Of a stretch of DNA of 64,000 bases, positions 7,234 through 16,068 are shown in pieces. The notes under the pieces were generated by a model that worked only from the letters and a program-made list of their open reading frames with translations, was not told the origin of the DNA and ran no database searches. The stretch spans positions 4,685,501-4,749,500 of the forward strand of contig NZ_CP076543.1 in NCBI RefSeq assembly GCF_030440515.1, written 5' to 3'. A program made the position numbers and the translations under genes. How positions within the stretch are numbered: position 1 is the stretch's first letter; the number at the start of each line of letters is the position of its first letter. Source of the stretch: Streptomyces xanthophaeus. GTDB taxonomy: Bacteria > Actinomycetota > Actinomycetes > Streptomycetales > Streptomycetaceae.

Positions 7234-7880
7234 TACTTCGTGGGCTTCTTGCCCGTGATGCCGAGGTGGACGAGCAGCGCCAGGTTCGGCTTGAGCTCGG
7301 CCTGCTTGACGCCCCAGGTCTGGAAGCCCTTCTGGTGCGAGGCGACCGCGGCCAGCATCGCGACCAGTGAACCGGCCATCGCCGCGGGGCTGATGTCCTT
7401 GTCGACCTTGCCCTTGGCCTGGAGCTCCTTCATCGATTCGGTGAGGGAGTTGGTGACCGAGTTCAGGATCTTCATGCGGATCTTGTAGAAGCGCTTGTCG
7501 CCCTCGGCCGCGCCGAGGTCGACGACCCGCAGGATCGCGTCGTTGCGGCGCCAGAACTCCAGGAAGCCCTCGACGAGTTCCTCGGCGGCGGCCCACCCTG
7601 ACTTGCCGACCCAGGTCCGGCCCTCGACGAGCGACGTCAACTGCGCGCCCTCGGTGGCCATTTGTTCGGCGATCTCCAGGACGGCGCCCTCGACGTCCGG
7701 GAAGTACTGGTAGAAGGTCGCGGGGGAGGTGCCGGCCTTGCGGGCGACGTCGATCACTTTGACGTCGCGGTACGGCGAGGAGCTGAGCATCTCGCTGAGG
7801 CAGTCGAGCAGCTTCTGCCGCGTCGCCTGGCCGCGCCGGCCGGCGACACGCCCGTCGACGGTGCGTACTTGTCCTGTCAT
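7233..7880 (-). CDS. TetR family transcriptional regulator
   Basis: The 215-residue protein has a typical TetR helix-turn-helix at about residues 15-62 (GQATRQKLLDCLSEML, VIDVARKAGTSPATFYQYF), followed by an all-helical ligand-binding domain with a basic C terminus (TGKKPTK). TetR proteins repress by binding palindromes and leave when a ligand binds, often an acyl-CoA in catabolic regulons. It lies directly after the acyl-CoA dehydrogenase operon, and a degenerate copy of the regulon palindrome overlaps its own start (7873-7889). This makes it the first candidate for the protein that binds TCTGAC-N5-GTCAGA. That link is inference. Confidence 0.9.
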   Translation of the reverse strand: MTGQVRTVDGRVAGRRGQATRQKLLDCLSEMLSSSPYRDVKVIDVARKAGTSPATFYQYFPDVEGAVLEIAEQMATEGAQLTSLVEGRTWVGKSGWAAAEELVEGFLEFWRRNDAILRVVDLGAAEGDKRFYKIRMKILNSVTNSLTESMKELQAKGKVDKDISPAAMAGSLVAMLAAVASHQKGFQTWGVKQAELKPNLALLVHLGITGKKPTK

Positions 7881-7889
7881 GCCGTCAGC
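7873..7889. promoter_or_regulatory. Weak operator-like site over the tetR start
   Basis: CCTGTC-ATGCC-GTCAGC fits TCTGAC-N5-GTCAGA with three mismatches and overlaps the ATG of the TetR gene. It could allow weak autoregulation, but the match is too poor to be sure. Confidence 0.3.
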
Positions 7890-8221
7890 TTACCGAGGGG
7901 TGATCGGCGCGCTATTCGGCCGCCTGCAAATGGGGTTACGGGGTCCCTGGCCTGGGAGGAAGGGGGACCCGGGCGGCCGGGCAGGCGCATTCCGGACGGA
8001 AATCGGCCCCCGCGCGCCCCCCGGCCGGGCCGTGCCCCCGCGCCGGGCGCGTGCCGCCCCGGCCCGGGCCGCGGCCCGCCCCCGGCCCGGGCGTGTCGCC
8101 CGGTTCCGCAAGGTTTCCCCCGAATAGTCTTATCAACAGGCTGTGGACAAGTTTTCGGGCGGATCATGGCTGAGAGGGTTGGGAGGGTACACACCCCCGC
8201 ACAACGGAAGGAAACGGGCCC
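7881..8221. other. Intergenic region between divergent tetR and VOC genes
   Basis: About 340 bp with no supportable gene. It is very GC-rich between 7960 and 8110 and less so at 8110-8180. It holds paired DnaA-box-like sequences and, before the VOC gene, the ribosome-binding site GGAAGGAAA. Confidence 0.6.
8130..8150. promoter_or_regulatory. Inverted pair of DnaA-box-like 9-mers
   Basis: TTATCAACA (8130-8138) and TGTGGACAA (8142-8150; TTGTCCACA on the minus strand) face each other. The second equals the Streptomyces DnaA box and the first has one mismatch to the general box. No dnaA/dnaN context is present, so this is not oriC. It may be a regulatory or titration site, or chance. Confidence 0.3.
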
Positions 8222-9016
8222 ATGGCCGCATTCGCGGAAGGCGCACCCTGCTGGGTGGACGCCTCGCTTCCGGACGTCGAGGCGGGCAAGCGCTTCTACG
8301 GTGAGCTCTTCGGGTGGACCTTCGCCGAGGGTGCGGGCGCCGAGTACGGCCACTACACGCAGGCTTACAGCCGCGGCCGCAACGTCGCCGCCCTCGCCCC
8401 CAAACCCGACGGCCGCATGCCCACCGTCTGGGGGATCTACCTCTACACCACCGACGCCTACGCCTGCGCCCAGCGCATCCGCGCCGCCGGCGGCCAGATG
8501 GTGATGGACCCGATGCCGGTCGGCCCGTACGGCACCGCCGCGATGGCCGCCGACCCCGGCGGGGCCGTCTTCGGCCTGTGGCAGCCCGGCACCCACCACG
8601 GCTTCGACGCCCAGCAGGAGCCGTACACGTACTGCTGGAGCGAGGTCTACACCCGGGCCCGCGACGCCGTCGACGTCTTCTACGCCAAGGTCTTCGGCTA
8701 CGTCCCGCAGGACCAGGACGACGCCGGCGTCGAGTACCGCATCTGGTCCCCGCCCGGGACCGCGCCCGGCACGGACACCGCCGTCCTCGGCCGCAGCCTG
8801 ATCACCGACGCCTTCCCCGAGGCCATGCCCGCGCACTTCCTCGCCTACTTCGCCGTACCCGACTGCGACCAGTCGGTCGCCATGGTGCAGCGGCTCGGCG
8901 GCCGGGTCACGGCCGACCCCTTCGACACCCCCTACGGGCGGATCGCGGTCGTCGCCGACAACCAGGGGGCGGTCTTCGGACTGCTCTCGGAACCCCGCAC
9001 GAAGCCGGACGCGTAA
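8222..9016 (+). CDS. VOC family protein with two glyoxalase-like domains
   Basis: The 264-residue protein consists of two vicinal-oxygen-chelate domains, about residues 5-125 (PCWVDASLPDVEAGKRFYGELFGWTF) and 135-260 (YCWSEVYTRARDAVDVFYAKVFGY). Each ends in the family pattern with D(P/N)xGAVFGL. VOC proteins include metal-dependent dioxygenases, isomerases and antibiotic-sequestering proteins. Duplicated Streptomyces VOC proteins of this size are usually of unknown function. A good ribosome-binding site precedes the ATG. It lies upstream of afsK with 266 bp between. Confidence 0.85.
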   Translation: MAAFAEGAPCWVDASLPDVEAGKRFYGELFGWTFAEGAGAEYGHYTQAYSRGRNVAALAPKPDGRMPTVWGIYLYTTDAYACAQRIRAAGGQMVMDPMPVGPYGTAAMAADPGGAVFGLWQPGTHHGFDAQQEPYTYCWSEVYTRARDAVDVFYAKVFGYVPQDQDDAGVEYRIWSPPGTAPGTDTAVLGRSLITDAFPEAMPAHFLAYFAVPDCDQSVAMVQRLGGRVTADPFDTPYGRIAVVADNQGAVFGLLSEPRTKPDA

Positions 9017-9282
9017 CCGGGCGCGTAACCGGACGCGCAGCCGGGCGTGCAACCCCCGCCCACCGGGCCGCACGGCCCGTGGCGCCCCCGTCCCGGGAGG
9101 ATCGCCGAGCAGATCACACCGCCCGGCTCGACGTGCCGGGGCCGGACCGGGTCCGGGCCTGACAGAATCGGGGTTGCTCGACCCGGGCGGCGCCCGGAGT
9201 GAGACGCTGCACGGGGCAGGGCCCCGTGCCGGTGGAAGCGGGCCCGCTGAGTGGCCCGTACGGGGAGGTGTGGAGGCGAGTG

Positions 9283-11682
9283 GTGGAGCAGCTGACGCAG
9301 CACGACCCGAGACGGATCGGCCCCTTCGAGGTGCTGGGACGGCTCGGCGCCGGCGGCATGGGGCTGGTCTATCTCGCGCGGTCCGCGTCCGGACGGCGGG
9401 TCGCGATCAAGACGGTGCGCACCGAGCTCGCCGAGGACCAGCTCTTCCGCGTCCGCTTCACCCGCGAGGTGGAGGCGGCCCGGGCCGTGTCCGGCTTCTA
9501 CACCGCGGCCGTGGTCGACGCCGACCCGCGCGCCGCCGTGCCGTGGTTGGCGACCGCCTACGTCCCGGCGCCCTCCCTGGAGGAGATCGTCAACGAGTGC
9601 GGGCCCATGCCCGCCCAGGCCGTGCGGTGGCTCGCGGCCGGTATCGCCGAGGCCCTGCAGTCCATCCACGGCGCCGGCCTGGTCCACCGCGACCTGAAGC
9701 CGTCCAACGTGCTCGTCGTCGAGGACGGCCCGCGCGTGATCGACTTCGGTATCGCGAGCGGGGTCTCCAACACCCGGCTGACCATGACGAACGTCGCCGT
9801 CGGCACGCCTGCCTACATGTCGCCCGAGCAGGCCAAGGACTCGCGCAGCGTCAAGGGCGCCAGCGACGTCTTCTCGCTCGGCTCCACCCTCGTCTTCGCC
9901 GCGACCGGGCACCCGCCGTACCACGGGGCGAACCCGGTGGAGACGGTCTTCATGCTGCTGCGCGAGGGCCCCAACCTGGAGGGGCTCCCGCCCGAGCTGC
10001 GGCCGCTGATCGACTCGTGCATGCAGATGGACGCCACGCTCCGGCCCACCCCGGCCGACCTGCAGGCGCAGCTCGCCCCGCACCTGTTCGACGGCGGTGA
10101 CGACAGCGGCACCGCCTCGGCGTGGCTGCCCGCCCGGGCCGTCGCGATGATCGAGGCCCGGCGCGCGGGGCACCGTACGCCGCCCGCGCCCGTCCCCGTG
10201 GTGCCGGCGCCCGGCCCGGGCTCCGGGGGCCGCGGTCCGGCCTCCGAGGCCGTCACGCACCGCCGCCCGCGCGGGGCCGACTCCTGGGTGGACCCGCGGA
10301 CCGGCCAGGCCGTCCCGCAGCGCCCGCACCACCCGCCGATGTCCCCGGTGCCTTCGGGCGAGCCGGTGCGCCTGGGCGGCTCGCCGGTGCCGATCGGGCC
10401 CGGGCCGCGCGCGAGCGCCGCCGCCCCGGCCGCGCACGCCTCCTCCGCCGCCGCGGACTCGGCGACCGGCTGGATCCGCCCGCCCGGCGGGTCGGTGGCC
10501 ACCCCCTCGGCGGTGCAGCCCGTACCGAGCCCCGCTCCGGCCCCGGACAGCGGCCGCTGGCGGCCGTGGCGCTTCCGTATGTCCAACGAGGTCTGGGGCA
10601 CCCCGACCGTCGCCGGGAACCTGCTCTACGTGACCTCCTTCGAGGTCCACGCGCTGGACGTGGCGAGCGGCCGCCGCCAGTTCAAGACCCGTGACGTCGC
10701 CTGGTCCATGGCGGTCGCCGACGGCCGGATCCACGCCTCCGACGGCCCCTCCCTCTTCGCGCTGGACGCCGGCGACGGTTCCGAGCGGTGGCGGCTGTCC
10801 GCCGACGCCTGGGTGTACGCGCTGCGTGCCGAGCGCGGCACGGTCGTCACCGCCACCCGCGGCGGCGGTGTCCAGGGCCGGGAGGCCTCCAACGGCCACA
10901 AGCTGTGGGAGCTGACCGGCGCGCAGAGCGACTTCGAGACCCCGGAGGCGGCCCCCGTCCTGCACGACGGCACGGTGTACGTGTGGCAGGACGCCCGGCT
11001 GCGGGCCCTGGACGCCCGTACCGGCCGCGAGTCCTGGTCCTACCCGATCGGTGACGCGGCCTCCTGCGGGAACGTGCCGGTGCGGGTCACTCCGGCCCCG
11101 GACGGCAATGTCTATGTCGCGGCCGGTACCCGGGTCATCTCGGTGGACCGGGCCTCGGGCCGGGTCCGCTGGCACTTCGAGGCCCCCGCGGTCTTCCTGG
11201 CGCCCCCGGCCTTCGCGCCGGGCGCGGCCGTCACGGGTGGCGGGGTCTACCTCGTCGACTACCTGGGCACGGTCTACGCCCTCGACGCGGCCACCGGCCA
11301 GGACCGCTGGCGGATCGCGACCGAGGGACGGCAGTCCCCGGACCCGGTGGTGGTCGCGAACGGCAACGTCCACCTGGGCGCGGGCAGCGCGCTGTACACG
11401 CTCGACGCGGTCACCGGCACCCCGAAGTGGCGGTTCGCGGCGGGCGGCGAGATCACCGGCCTGCCGGCGGTCGCGGACGGCCGGGTGCACTTCGGTTCGG
11501 CCGACCACTGCCTGTACACCCTGGACGCGGCGGGTGGCCAGCTGCGCTGGAAGCTGGCCACGGGCGGCGAGATCACGGGCGCCCCGGTGGCGGAGGCGGG
11601 CGTGGTCTACGCATGCAGCAAGGACCGCTGCGTGTACGCCCTGGACGCGGCGAAGGGTACGGGCACCCGTACGAGCGGTTGA
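9283..11682 (+). CDS. afsK: Serine/threonine protein kinase AfsK
   Basis: AfsK phosphorylates the regulator AfsR on Ser/Thr and so controls secondary metabolism. The N-terminal kinase domain (about residues 13-270) has the glycine loop LGAGGMG, the ATP-binding lysine at about K43, HRDLKPSN at about 135-142, DFG at about 154 and the activation segment [11 protein letters not shown] Pro/Ala-rich linker leads to a C-terminal beta-propeller of PQQ-like repeats (about 430-799), repeatedly reading LYTLDA or VYALDA. Starting at the GTG at 9283, six bases after GGAGG, gives 799 residues, the length I know for S. coelicolor AfsK. AfsR and an AfsS-like peptide are encoded 7-13 kb away. Confidence 0.88.
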   Translation: MEQLTQHDPRRIGPFEVLGRLGAGGMGLVYLARSASGRRVAIKTVRTELAEDQLFRVRFTREVEAARAVSGFYTAAVVDADPRAAVPWLATAYVPAPSLEEIVNECGPMPAQAVRWLAAGIAEALQSIHGAGLVHRDLKPSNVLVVEDGPRVIDFGIASGVSNTRLTMTNVAVGTPAYMSPEQAKDSRSVKGASDVFSLGSTLVFAATGHPPYHGANPVETVFMLLREGPNLEGLPPELRPLIDSCMQMDATLRPTPADLQAQLAPHLFDGGDDSGTASAWLPARAVAMIEARRAGHRTPPAPVPVVPAPGPGSGGRGPASEAVTHRRPRGADSWVDPRTGQAVPQRPHHPPMSPVPSGEPVRLGGSPVPIGPGPRASAAAPAAHASSAAADSATGWIRPPGGSVATPSAVQPVPSPAPAPDSGRWRPWRFRMSNEVWGTPTVAGNLLYVTSFEVHALDVASGRRQFKTRDVAWSMAVADGRIHASDGPSLFALDAGDGSERWRLSADAWVYALRAERGTVVTATRGGGVQGREASNGHKLWELTGAQSDFETPEAAPVLHDGTVYVWQDARLRALDARTGRESWSYPIGDAASCGNVPVRVTPAPDGNVYVAAGTRVISVDRASGRVRWHFEAPAVFLAPPAFAPGAAVTGGGVYLVDYLGTVYALDAATGQDRWRIATEGRQSPDPVVVANGNVHLGAGSALYTLDAVTGTPKWRFAAGGEITGLPAVADGRVHFGSADHCLYTLDAAGGQLRWKLATGGEITGAPVAEAGVVYACSKDRCVYALDAAKGTGTRTSG

Positions 11683-11687
11683 CCTGC

Positions 11688-11715
11688 CCGGAGGCGGGGC
11701 TGCGGCCCCGCCGGG
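11688..11715. terminator. Probable terminator after afsK
   Basis: GGCGGGGC (11693-11700) and GCCCCGCC (11705-11712) form a short GC-rich hairpin, extended by flanking CCCGG/CGGG, six bases after the afsK stop. Confidence 0.5.
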
Positions 11716-11750
11716 TAGCGCACCGCACCGGGAGTGACAGGATGGACCCC

Positions 11751-12248
11751 ATGAGCAACGTCTACTTCGACATCACCATCAACGGCGCCCCCGCCGGCCG
11801 CATCGTCTTCAACCTCTTCGACGACGTCGTCCCGAAGACGGCGCGCAACTTCCGTGAGCTGGCCACCGGCCAGAACGGCTACGGCTACGCCGGCTCGGGC
11901 TTCCACCGCGTCATCCCCCAGTTCATGCTGCAGGGCGGTGACTTCACCAACCACAACGGCACCGGTGGCAAGAGCATCTACGGCGAGAAGTTCGAGGACG
12001 AGAACTTCCAGCTGAAGCACGACCGCCCGTACCTGCTGTCGATGGCGAACGCCGGCCGCAACACCAACGGCTCGCAGTTCTTCATCACCACGGTCGTCAC
12101 CTCGTGGCTCGACGGCAAGCACGTCGTCTTCGGCGAGGTCGTCTCGGGCCAGGAGCTCGTGGACCAGATCGAGGCCCTGGGCTCCCAGTCCGGCGCCCCC
12201 AAGGGCAAGGTCGAGATCGCGGCCTCCGGCGTCGTCGACGCCGCCTGA
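11751..12248 (+). CDS. ppiB: Peptidyl-prolyl cis-trans isomerase (cyclophilin type)
   Basis: The 165-residue product is a complete single-domain cyclophilin. It shows the catalytic stretch [16 protein letters not shown] (active-site Arg), the FEDENF loop, [18 protein letters not shown] and the conserved Trp in [14 protein letters not shown]. It catalyses proline isomerisation during protein folding and has no signal peptide, so it is cytoplasmic. The ATG at 11751 is preferred to the in-frame ATG at 11742 because homologues begin [12 protein letters not shown]. It follows afsK after a terminator-like hairpin. Confidence 0.92.
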   Translation: MSNVYFDITINGAPAGRIVFNLFDDVVPKTARNFRELATGQNGYGYAGSGFHRVIPQFMLQGGDFTNHNGTGGKSIYGEKFEDENFQLKHDRPYLLSMANAGRNTNGSQFFITTVVTSWLDGKHVVFGEVVSGQELVDQIEALGSQSGAPKGKVEIAASGVVDAA

Positions 12249-12272
12249 TTCCCACCCGCCTGTCCGGCCGGT

Positions 12273-12303
12273 CGGCCCCGCCCCCTCCGGGGGGCCGGGG
12301 CCG
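12273..12303. terminator. Terminator after ppiB
   Basis: CGGCCCCGCCCCC and GGGGGGCCGGGGCCG form a strong GC-rich stem about 25 bp after the stop and 16 bp before the convergent membrane-protein stop. Confidence 0.55.
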
Positions 12304-12318
12304 CCGCCGTTTCCGGGG

Positions 12319-12783
12319 TCAGCCGGGAACGGGCGTCGTCGGGGGGAGGGGGCGGGTGCGCGGGGTGGGGCGGCCGCGCATGACCGCTGCGCCCAGGAGG
12401 ATCAGCGCACCCGCGCCGAGGGCGTTGGCGAGGCCGTCACCGAGGCCCCGGCCGTCGCCGCCCACCGAGAGGCTGCCCACGGCCTGGCCCTGGCGGACCA
12501 TCCACAGGATCGTGAAGCCGAGTACGACCAGTCCCGCCAGCGCCATCAGCAGCCGCGAGCGGAGCAGCACCGCGCACAGCGTGAGGATCGCGGCGAAGAG
12601 GTACGGGAGCAGGATCGAGGCCAGCAGGGTGGGATGGTGGCCGGTGATCCCGGCGGAGGTGAAGAGCTCCTGGACGCCGTAGTCGCGTCCGTGACGGCCG
12701 TCGTACCAGGCACGGAAGGGGCTCCAGACGGCGGCCGCCGCTCCGATCAGACCCATCAGGGAGCCGAGTGCGTTGCGGAGCAT
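12319..12783 (-). CDS. Small integral membrane protein of unknown function
   Basis: The 154-residue protein has about four predicted membrane segments (near residues 5-20, 55-78, 80-97 and 118-135) and an Arg/Pro-rich C-terminal tail. A loop with WSPFRAWYDGRHGRDY is probably outside or at the membrane surface. I do not recognise a characterised family. It is convergent with ppiB and divergent from a Ser-rich exported protein. Confidence 0.75.
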   Translation of the reverse strand: MLRNALGSLMGLIGAAAAVWSPFRAWYDGRHGRDYGVQELFTSAGITGHHPTLLASILLPYLFAAILTLCAVLLRSRLLMALAGLVVLGFTILWMVRQGQAVGSLSVGGDGRGLGDGLANALGAGALILLGAAVMRGRPTPRTRPLPPTTPVPG

Positions 12784-12959
12784 GCCCGGCCCTCCGGGAT
12801 AGGGATCTCGCTCCCGACGCTACGCCCGGGCCCCGTGGCCCGCACCCCGGACCGTTCCGGCGGGCGATGATCCTTCCCGTGGTCCTTATGTTTCTCTTAC
12901 GTGGCGCGCCCCGGCTGGTAGCGTGACCCGCCGTTGTCCCAGGGGGAGGGGTTCGGGCC

Positions 12960-13568
12960 ATGGTGGCTGGGCGTCGTATCAGGTTCACCGCTGTGCTGGT
13001 GGGGGTCGTGCTCGCGCTGACCGGCTTCTCGTCGCACGGCGGGAGCAGCAGCAGCGGGAGCAGCGGGAGCAGCGGCAAGAGCAAGAGCAGCAGTAGCAGT
13101 GGTGGCGGCTGCTCCAGCTCCAAGAGCAAGAAGAAGAGCCACGGCAGCGGCGACGACAACGGCACGGCCACCGCGTCGCCCTCCGCGAGCGCGAGCGGCG
13201 CCCCGGCCACGGCGGTCGTGGTCACCTGCGTCGGCGCCACCCCGCCGGTCACCACGGTCAGGTTCACCTCGAACGTGGACCGCAAGGCGACCTTCGCGGT
13301 GAACCTGTACCGGGAGGGCGCGAACGGCGCCGTCATCGAGTCGACCGAGGTCGAGGCGACCCTGGAGGCCCGCGAGACCCGTACGGTCGAGGTCGCGCTG
13401 GCGGAGCCCTCCCGTGCGGCCGAGGTCACGACGTGCCGGATCGGCCCGCCCCGCGAATCGTCCGGCACCAGGACGCCGGGCCCGGCCAGGACCACCTCGG
13501 GCGGCTCCACGCCCACGCCCGGGTCCACCCCGAAGAAGTCCACCCCGAAGTCCACGCGCAAGCCCTGA
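12960..13568 (+). CDS. Exported Ser/Lys-rich protein of unknown function
   Basis: The 202-residue product starts with a signal-like segment (RRIRFTAVLVGVVLALTGF). A low-complexity stretch made almost only of Ser, Gly and Lys follows at about residues 24-65. Then comes a compact beta-rich region with two cysteines (VVVTCVGATPP and TTCRIGPP) and a Thr/Pro/Lys-rich tail. There is no lipobox. The cysteine-bounded region may be a small Ig-like fold, but no family is recognised. The start is in the track that follows GGGGGAGGGG at about 12942. Confidence 0.65.
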   Translation: MVAGRRIRFTAVLVGVVLALTGFSSHGGSSSSGSSGSSGKSKSSSSSGGGCSSSKSKKKSHGSGDDNGTATASPSASASGAPATAVVVTCVGATPPVTTVRFTSNVDRKATFAVNLYREGANGAVIESTEVEATLEARETRTVEVALAEPSRAAEVTTCRIGPPRESSGTRTPGPARTTSGGSTPTPGSTPKKSTPKSTRKP

Positions 13569-13577
13569 GGCCTGCCC

Positions 13578-14354
13578 TCAGCGCAGCCTGAACTCCGTAC
13601 CGGGCCGCCGCGAGCCGAACAGCTCCGCCTGCCGCTCCGGCGCCAGGTTCCCCAGCGCGATCAGCGCCGGAGCCTGCGCCAGGGCCTGCTGGAGCGCGGC
13701 CTGCTTCGCCGACCACAGGGCCCGTACGGTGCCCTGCACGGCCTCCGTGGGGAAGCCGGCCAGGGTCTCCGCCGCCCGCAGGGCCGCCGGGAGCAGCTCC
13801 CCGGGCGCGGTCAGTTCCGAGACCAGGCCGATCGTGTGGGCCCGGCGCGCGGAGAGCCGCTCGGCCGTGCCCATCAGGGACATCCGGGCGGCTTCCCCGA
13901 AGGGCATCCGCTGTGCCATGTAGACGGCCTCGTAGGCGCTGACCATCCCGTAGCTGGTGTGCGGGTCGAAGAAGGTGGCGGTCTCGGAGGCGATGAGGAA
14001 CTCCGCCTCGCCCAGCAGGTAGAAGGCTCCGCCGCAGGCCATGCCGTTGACGGCGGCGACGACCGGCTTCCACAGGTCGCCCGCCTTGGGGCCGATGGCG
14101 ATCAGCGGGTCGTCGGCCGAGTACGGGGAGGCCGGCTGAGGCACGTCGACGCCGCGGTCGATGCCGGTGCAGAAGGCGGCCGCTCCGGCGCCGGTCAGCA
14201 CGACCGCCCGTACCTCCTCGGCGAACCGGAACTCCCGCCATACCGCGCTCAGTTCGGCGGCGGTCTCCAGGTCGATGGCGTTGTGCCGGTGCTCCCGGTC
14301 CAGGGTGACGACGGCGACGCCGGTCGCCTTGTCCCGTTCCACCCGTACGGTCAT
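13578..14354 (-). CDS. Enoyl-CoA hydratase/isomerase family protein
   Basis: The 258-residue protein has the crotonase fold, with oxyanion-hole segments VVLTGAGAAAFCTGID and AAVNGMACGGAFY. At the places where hydratases keep two catalytic glutamates I read HTSYGMVSAYEAVY and lack a clear Glu pair, so it may be another crotonase-type enzyme such as a hydrolase or isomerase. Its ATG overlaps the DUF35 stop by four bases (ATGA), and it is the last gene of a thiolase-DUF35-hydratase operon preceded by regulon operator C. Confidence 0.85.
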   Translation of the reverse strand: MTVRVERDKATGVAVVTLDREHRHNAIDLETAAELSAVWREFRFAEEVRAVVLTGAGAAAFCTGIDRGVDVPQPASPYSADDPLIAIGPKAGDLWKPVVAAVNGMACGGAFYLLGEAEFLIASETATFFDPHTSYGMVSAYEAVYMAQRMPFGEAARMSLMGTAERLSARRAHTIGLVSELTAPGELLPAALRAAETLAGFPTEAVQGTVRALWSAKQAALQQALAQAPALIALGNLAPERQAELFGSRRPGTEFRLR

Positions 14355-14818
14355 GACTTCTCCAGGACCCAGCGGGGCACGGCCATGCCGCCCGTCTCGG
14401 TGAAGACCACGTGCACCCGGGCGCCGATCCGCAGCCGGGCCGGGTCCACCGAGTCGAGCGGGGCGTCGGCCGAGGTCACCAGGTTCCCGGCGAGCCGGAT
14501 GTGCGGGGCGTCGGCGAGCTCCACGAGGATCACGTTGTACGGGGCCTGCGCGGCGTACGCGGGCAGCAGCGGCGGGTGCGGCCGGACGTAGGACCAGATC
14601 CGGCCGCGGCCGCTCATCCGGCGCCACTCGCTGTCGAAGGACCGACAGTGCGGGCAGCAGGGGCGGGGCGGGAAGCGCAGCCGGCCGCAGGTGGCGCAGG
14701 CCTGGACGCGGAGTTCGCCCCGGGCGGCGTACTCCCAGAAGGGCGCGCCGTCCTCGTCGGGGACGGGCAGGAGCAGTTCGGCCGCGGCCTCGGCGGCGGC
14801 TTCGGATGCGGTGGTCAT
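14351..14818 (-). CDS. Zn-ribbon domain-containing OB-fold protein (DUF35 family)
   Basis: The 155-residue protein has an N-terminal helical part, a zinc ribbon with cysteine pairs at about C41/C44 and C55/C58, and an OB fold. DUF35 proteins form complexes with thiolase-like aldolases or thiolases. Here the thiolase-like partner is the gene immediately upstream, four bases away, and the stop overlaps the hydratase start. The direct neighbourhood makes a thiolase/DUF35 complex likely. Confidence 0.87.
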   Translation of the reverse strand: MTTASEAAAEAAAELLLPVPDEDGAPFWEYAARGELRVQACATCGRLRFPPRPCCPHCRSFDSEWRRMSGRGRIWSYVRPHPPLLPAYAAQAPYNVILVELADAPHIRLAGNLVTSADAPLDSVDPARLRIGARVHVVFTETGGMAVPRWVLEKS

Positions 14819-14822
14819 CGGG

Positions 14823-15974
14823 TCAGCTCCTCAGCAGGATCGCGGACGTCGGGACTCCTTCGCCGGCGGTCACCAGGCAGGTCGCGGCGTCGGGCACCTG
14901 GGCGGTGGAGACGCCGCGCAGCTGCTTGACGCCCTCGTTGATCAGGTTGAAGCCGTGCACGTACGCCTCGGACAGGCCGCCGCCCCCGGTGTTGATGGGG
15001 AGCCGGCCGCCCATCTCCAGGGCGCCGCCCTCGGTGAAGGCGGCTCCCTCGCCGCGGCCGCAGAAGCCGTAGCCCTCCAGGGAGAGCGGGATCAGCGGGG
15101 TGAAGGCGTCGTAGATCTGGGCGACATCCACGTCCTGGGGCCCGAAGTCGGCCTGCTTCCACAGGTGGCGGGCGGCGGTCCAGGCGGGGCCGGACAGCGG
15201 GTCGTCGTTCCAGTAGTTGACCATGCCGTGGTGCTGGGCGGGCAGGCCCTGGGCGACGGAGTGGACGTAGACGGGTTTCTGGCGGCAGTCGCGGGCGCGC
15301 TCGGCGGAGACGATCACGCAGGCCAGTGCCCCGTCGGTCTCCAGGCAGTTGTCGAAGAGGCAGAGCGGGTCGCTGATCATGCGGGAGGTCATGTACATCT
15401 CGCGGGTCAGCGGTCGCTCGTACATCATCGCCGCCGGGTTGGCGTTGGCCCGGTTGCGGCAGGCCATGGCGACGTTGAAGAGGTGGTCGCGGGTGGCGCC
15501 GTACTCGTGCATGTAGCGGCGGGCGAGCATGCCGATCTCGTCGGCGGGGCGCAGCAGGCCGAAGGGTCTGGTCCACTGGCCGGGGGTGGGCAGCTGGACG
15601 GCGGTGTTCTTCCAGGGGCGGGGGCCCGAGCCGCGTTTGCGGGAGCGCCAGGCGACGCCGACGGTGGCCTGGCCGGTGGCGACGGCGGAGGCGAGATGGC
15701 CGACGGTGGCGCAGGAACCGCCTCCGCCGTAGCCGACCTTGGAGAAGAAGGTGACGTCGCCGGCGCCGATGGCCTTGGCGACCTCGACCTCGTCGGTCTC
15801 CTCCATGGTGTAGGAGGCGAAGGCGTCGACCTCGGACGGTTCGATGCCGGCGTCGGCGAGGGCCGCGAGGATGGCCCGGCAGGCCAGTTCCTTTTCGGAC
15901 TGCGGCAGTTGTCTGGCGAAGGCGGTCTGCCCGATGCCGACTATCGCCGTCGCGTCCTTGAGCGTTGCCGCCAT
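14823..15974 (-). CDS. Thiolase family / lipid-transfer protein
   Basis: This 383-residue SCP-x-like thiolase carries GYGGGGSCATVGHLASAV near residue 90, RRYMHEYGATRDHLF, IYDAFTPLIPLSLEGYGFCGRGEG and INTGGGGLSEAYVHGFNLI. Unlike the 3991-5208 paralogue, it has a cysteine in the N-terminal active-site region. It probably cleaves or condenses acyl-CoA chains together with the DUF35 protein encoded four bases downstream. The ATG at 15974 is preferred to the GTG at 15980 because GGAGG is correctly spaced only for the ATG. Operator C lies in the divergent promoter region shared with the CoA ligase. Confidence 0.88.
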   Translation of the reverse strand: MAATLKDATAIVGIGQTAFARQLPQSEKELACRAILAALADAGIEPSEVDAFASYTMEETDEVEVAKAIGAGDVTFFSKVGYGGGGSCATVGHLASAVATGQATVGVAWRSRKRGSGPRPWKNTAVQLPTPGQWTRPFGLLRPADEIGMLARRYMHEYGATRDHLFNVAMACRNRANANPAAMMYERPLTREMYMTSRMISDPLCLFDNCLETDGALACVIVSAERARDCRQKPVYVHSVAQGLPAQHHGMVNYWNDDPLSGPAWTAARHLWKQADFGPQDVDVAQIYDAFTPLIPLSLEGYGFCGRGEGAAFTEGGALEMGGRLPINTGGGGLSEAYVHGFNLINEGVKQLRGVSTAQVPDAATCLVTAGEGVPTSAILLRS

Positions 15975-16024
15975 CGCCACCTCCGGGGTGCGCCAGTACT
16001 GACAGCCGCGAAGGCTACAGCTAA

Positions 16025-16041
16025 TCTGACGGATAGTCAGC
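16025..16041. promoter_or_regulatory. Regulon operator C (one mismatch)
   Basis: TCTGAC-GGATA-GTCAGC lies in the 94-bp gap between the divergent thiolase and acyl-CoA ligase genes, 51 bp from one start and 28 bp from the other. A protein bound here could control both. Confidence 0.7.
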
Positions 16042-16068
16042 TACTGGGTCTGCGGGAAGGCGGCACGC

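Noticed and set aside
8130..8150. Origin of replication
   Set aside because: Only two boxes and no dnaA, dnaN or gyrase genes nearby.
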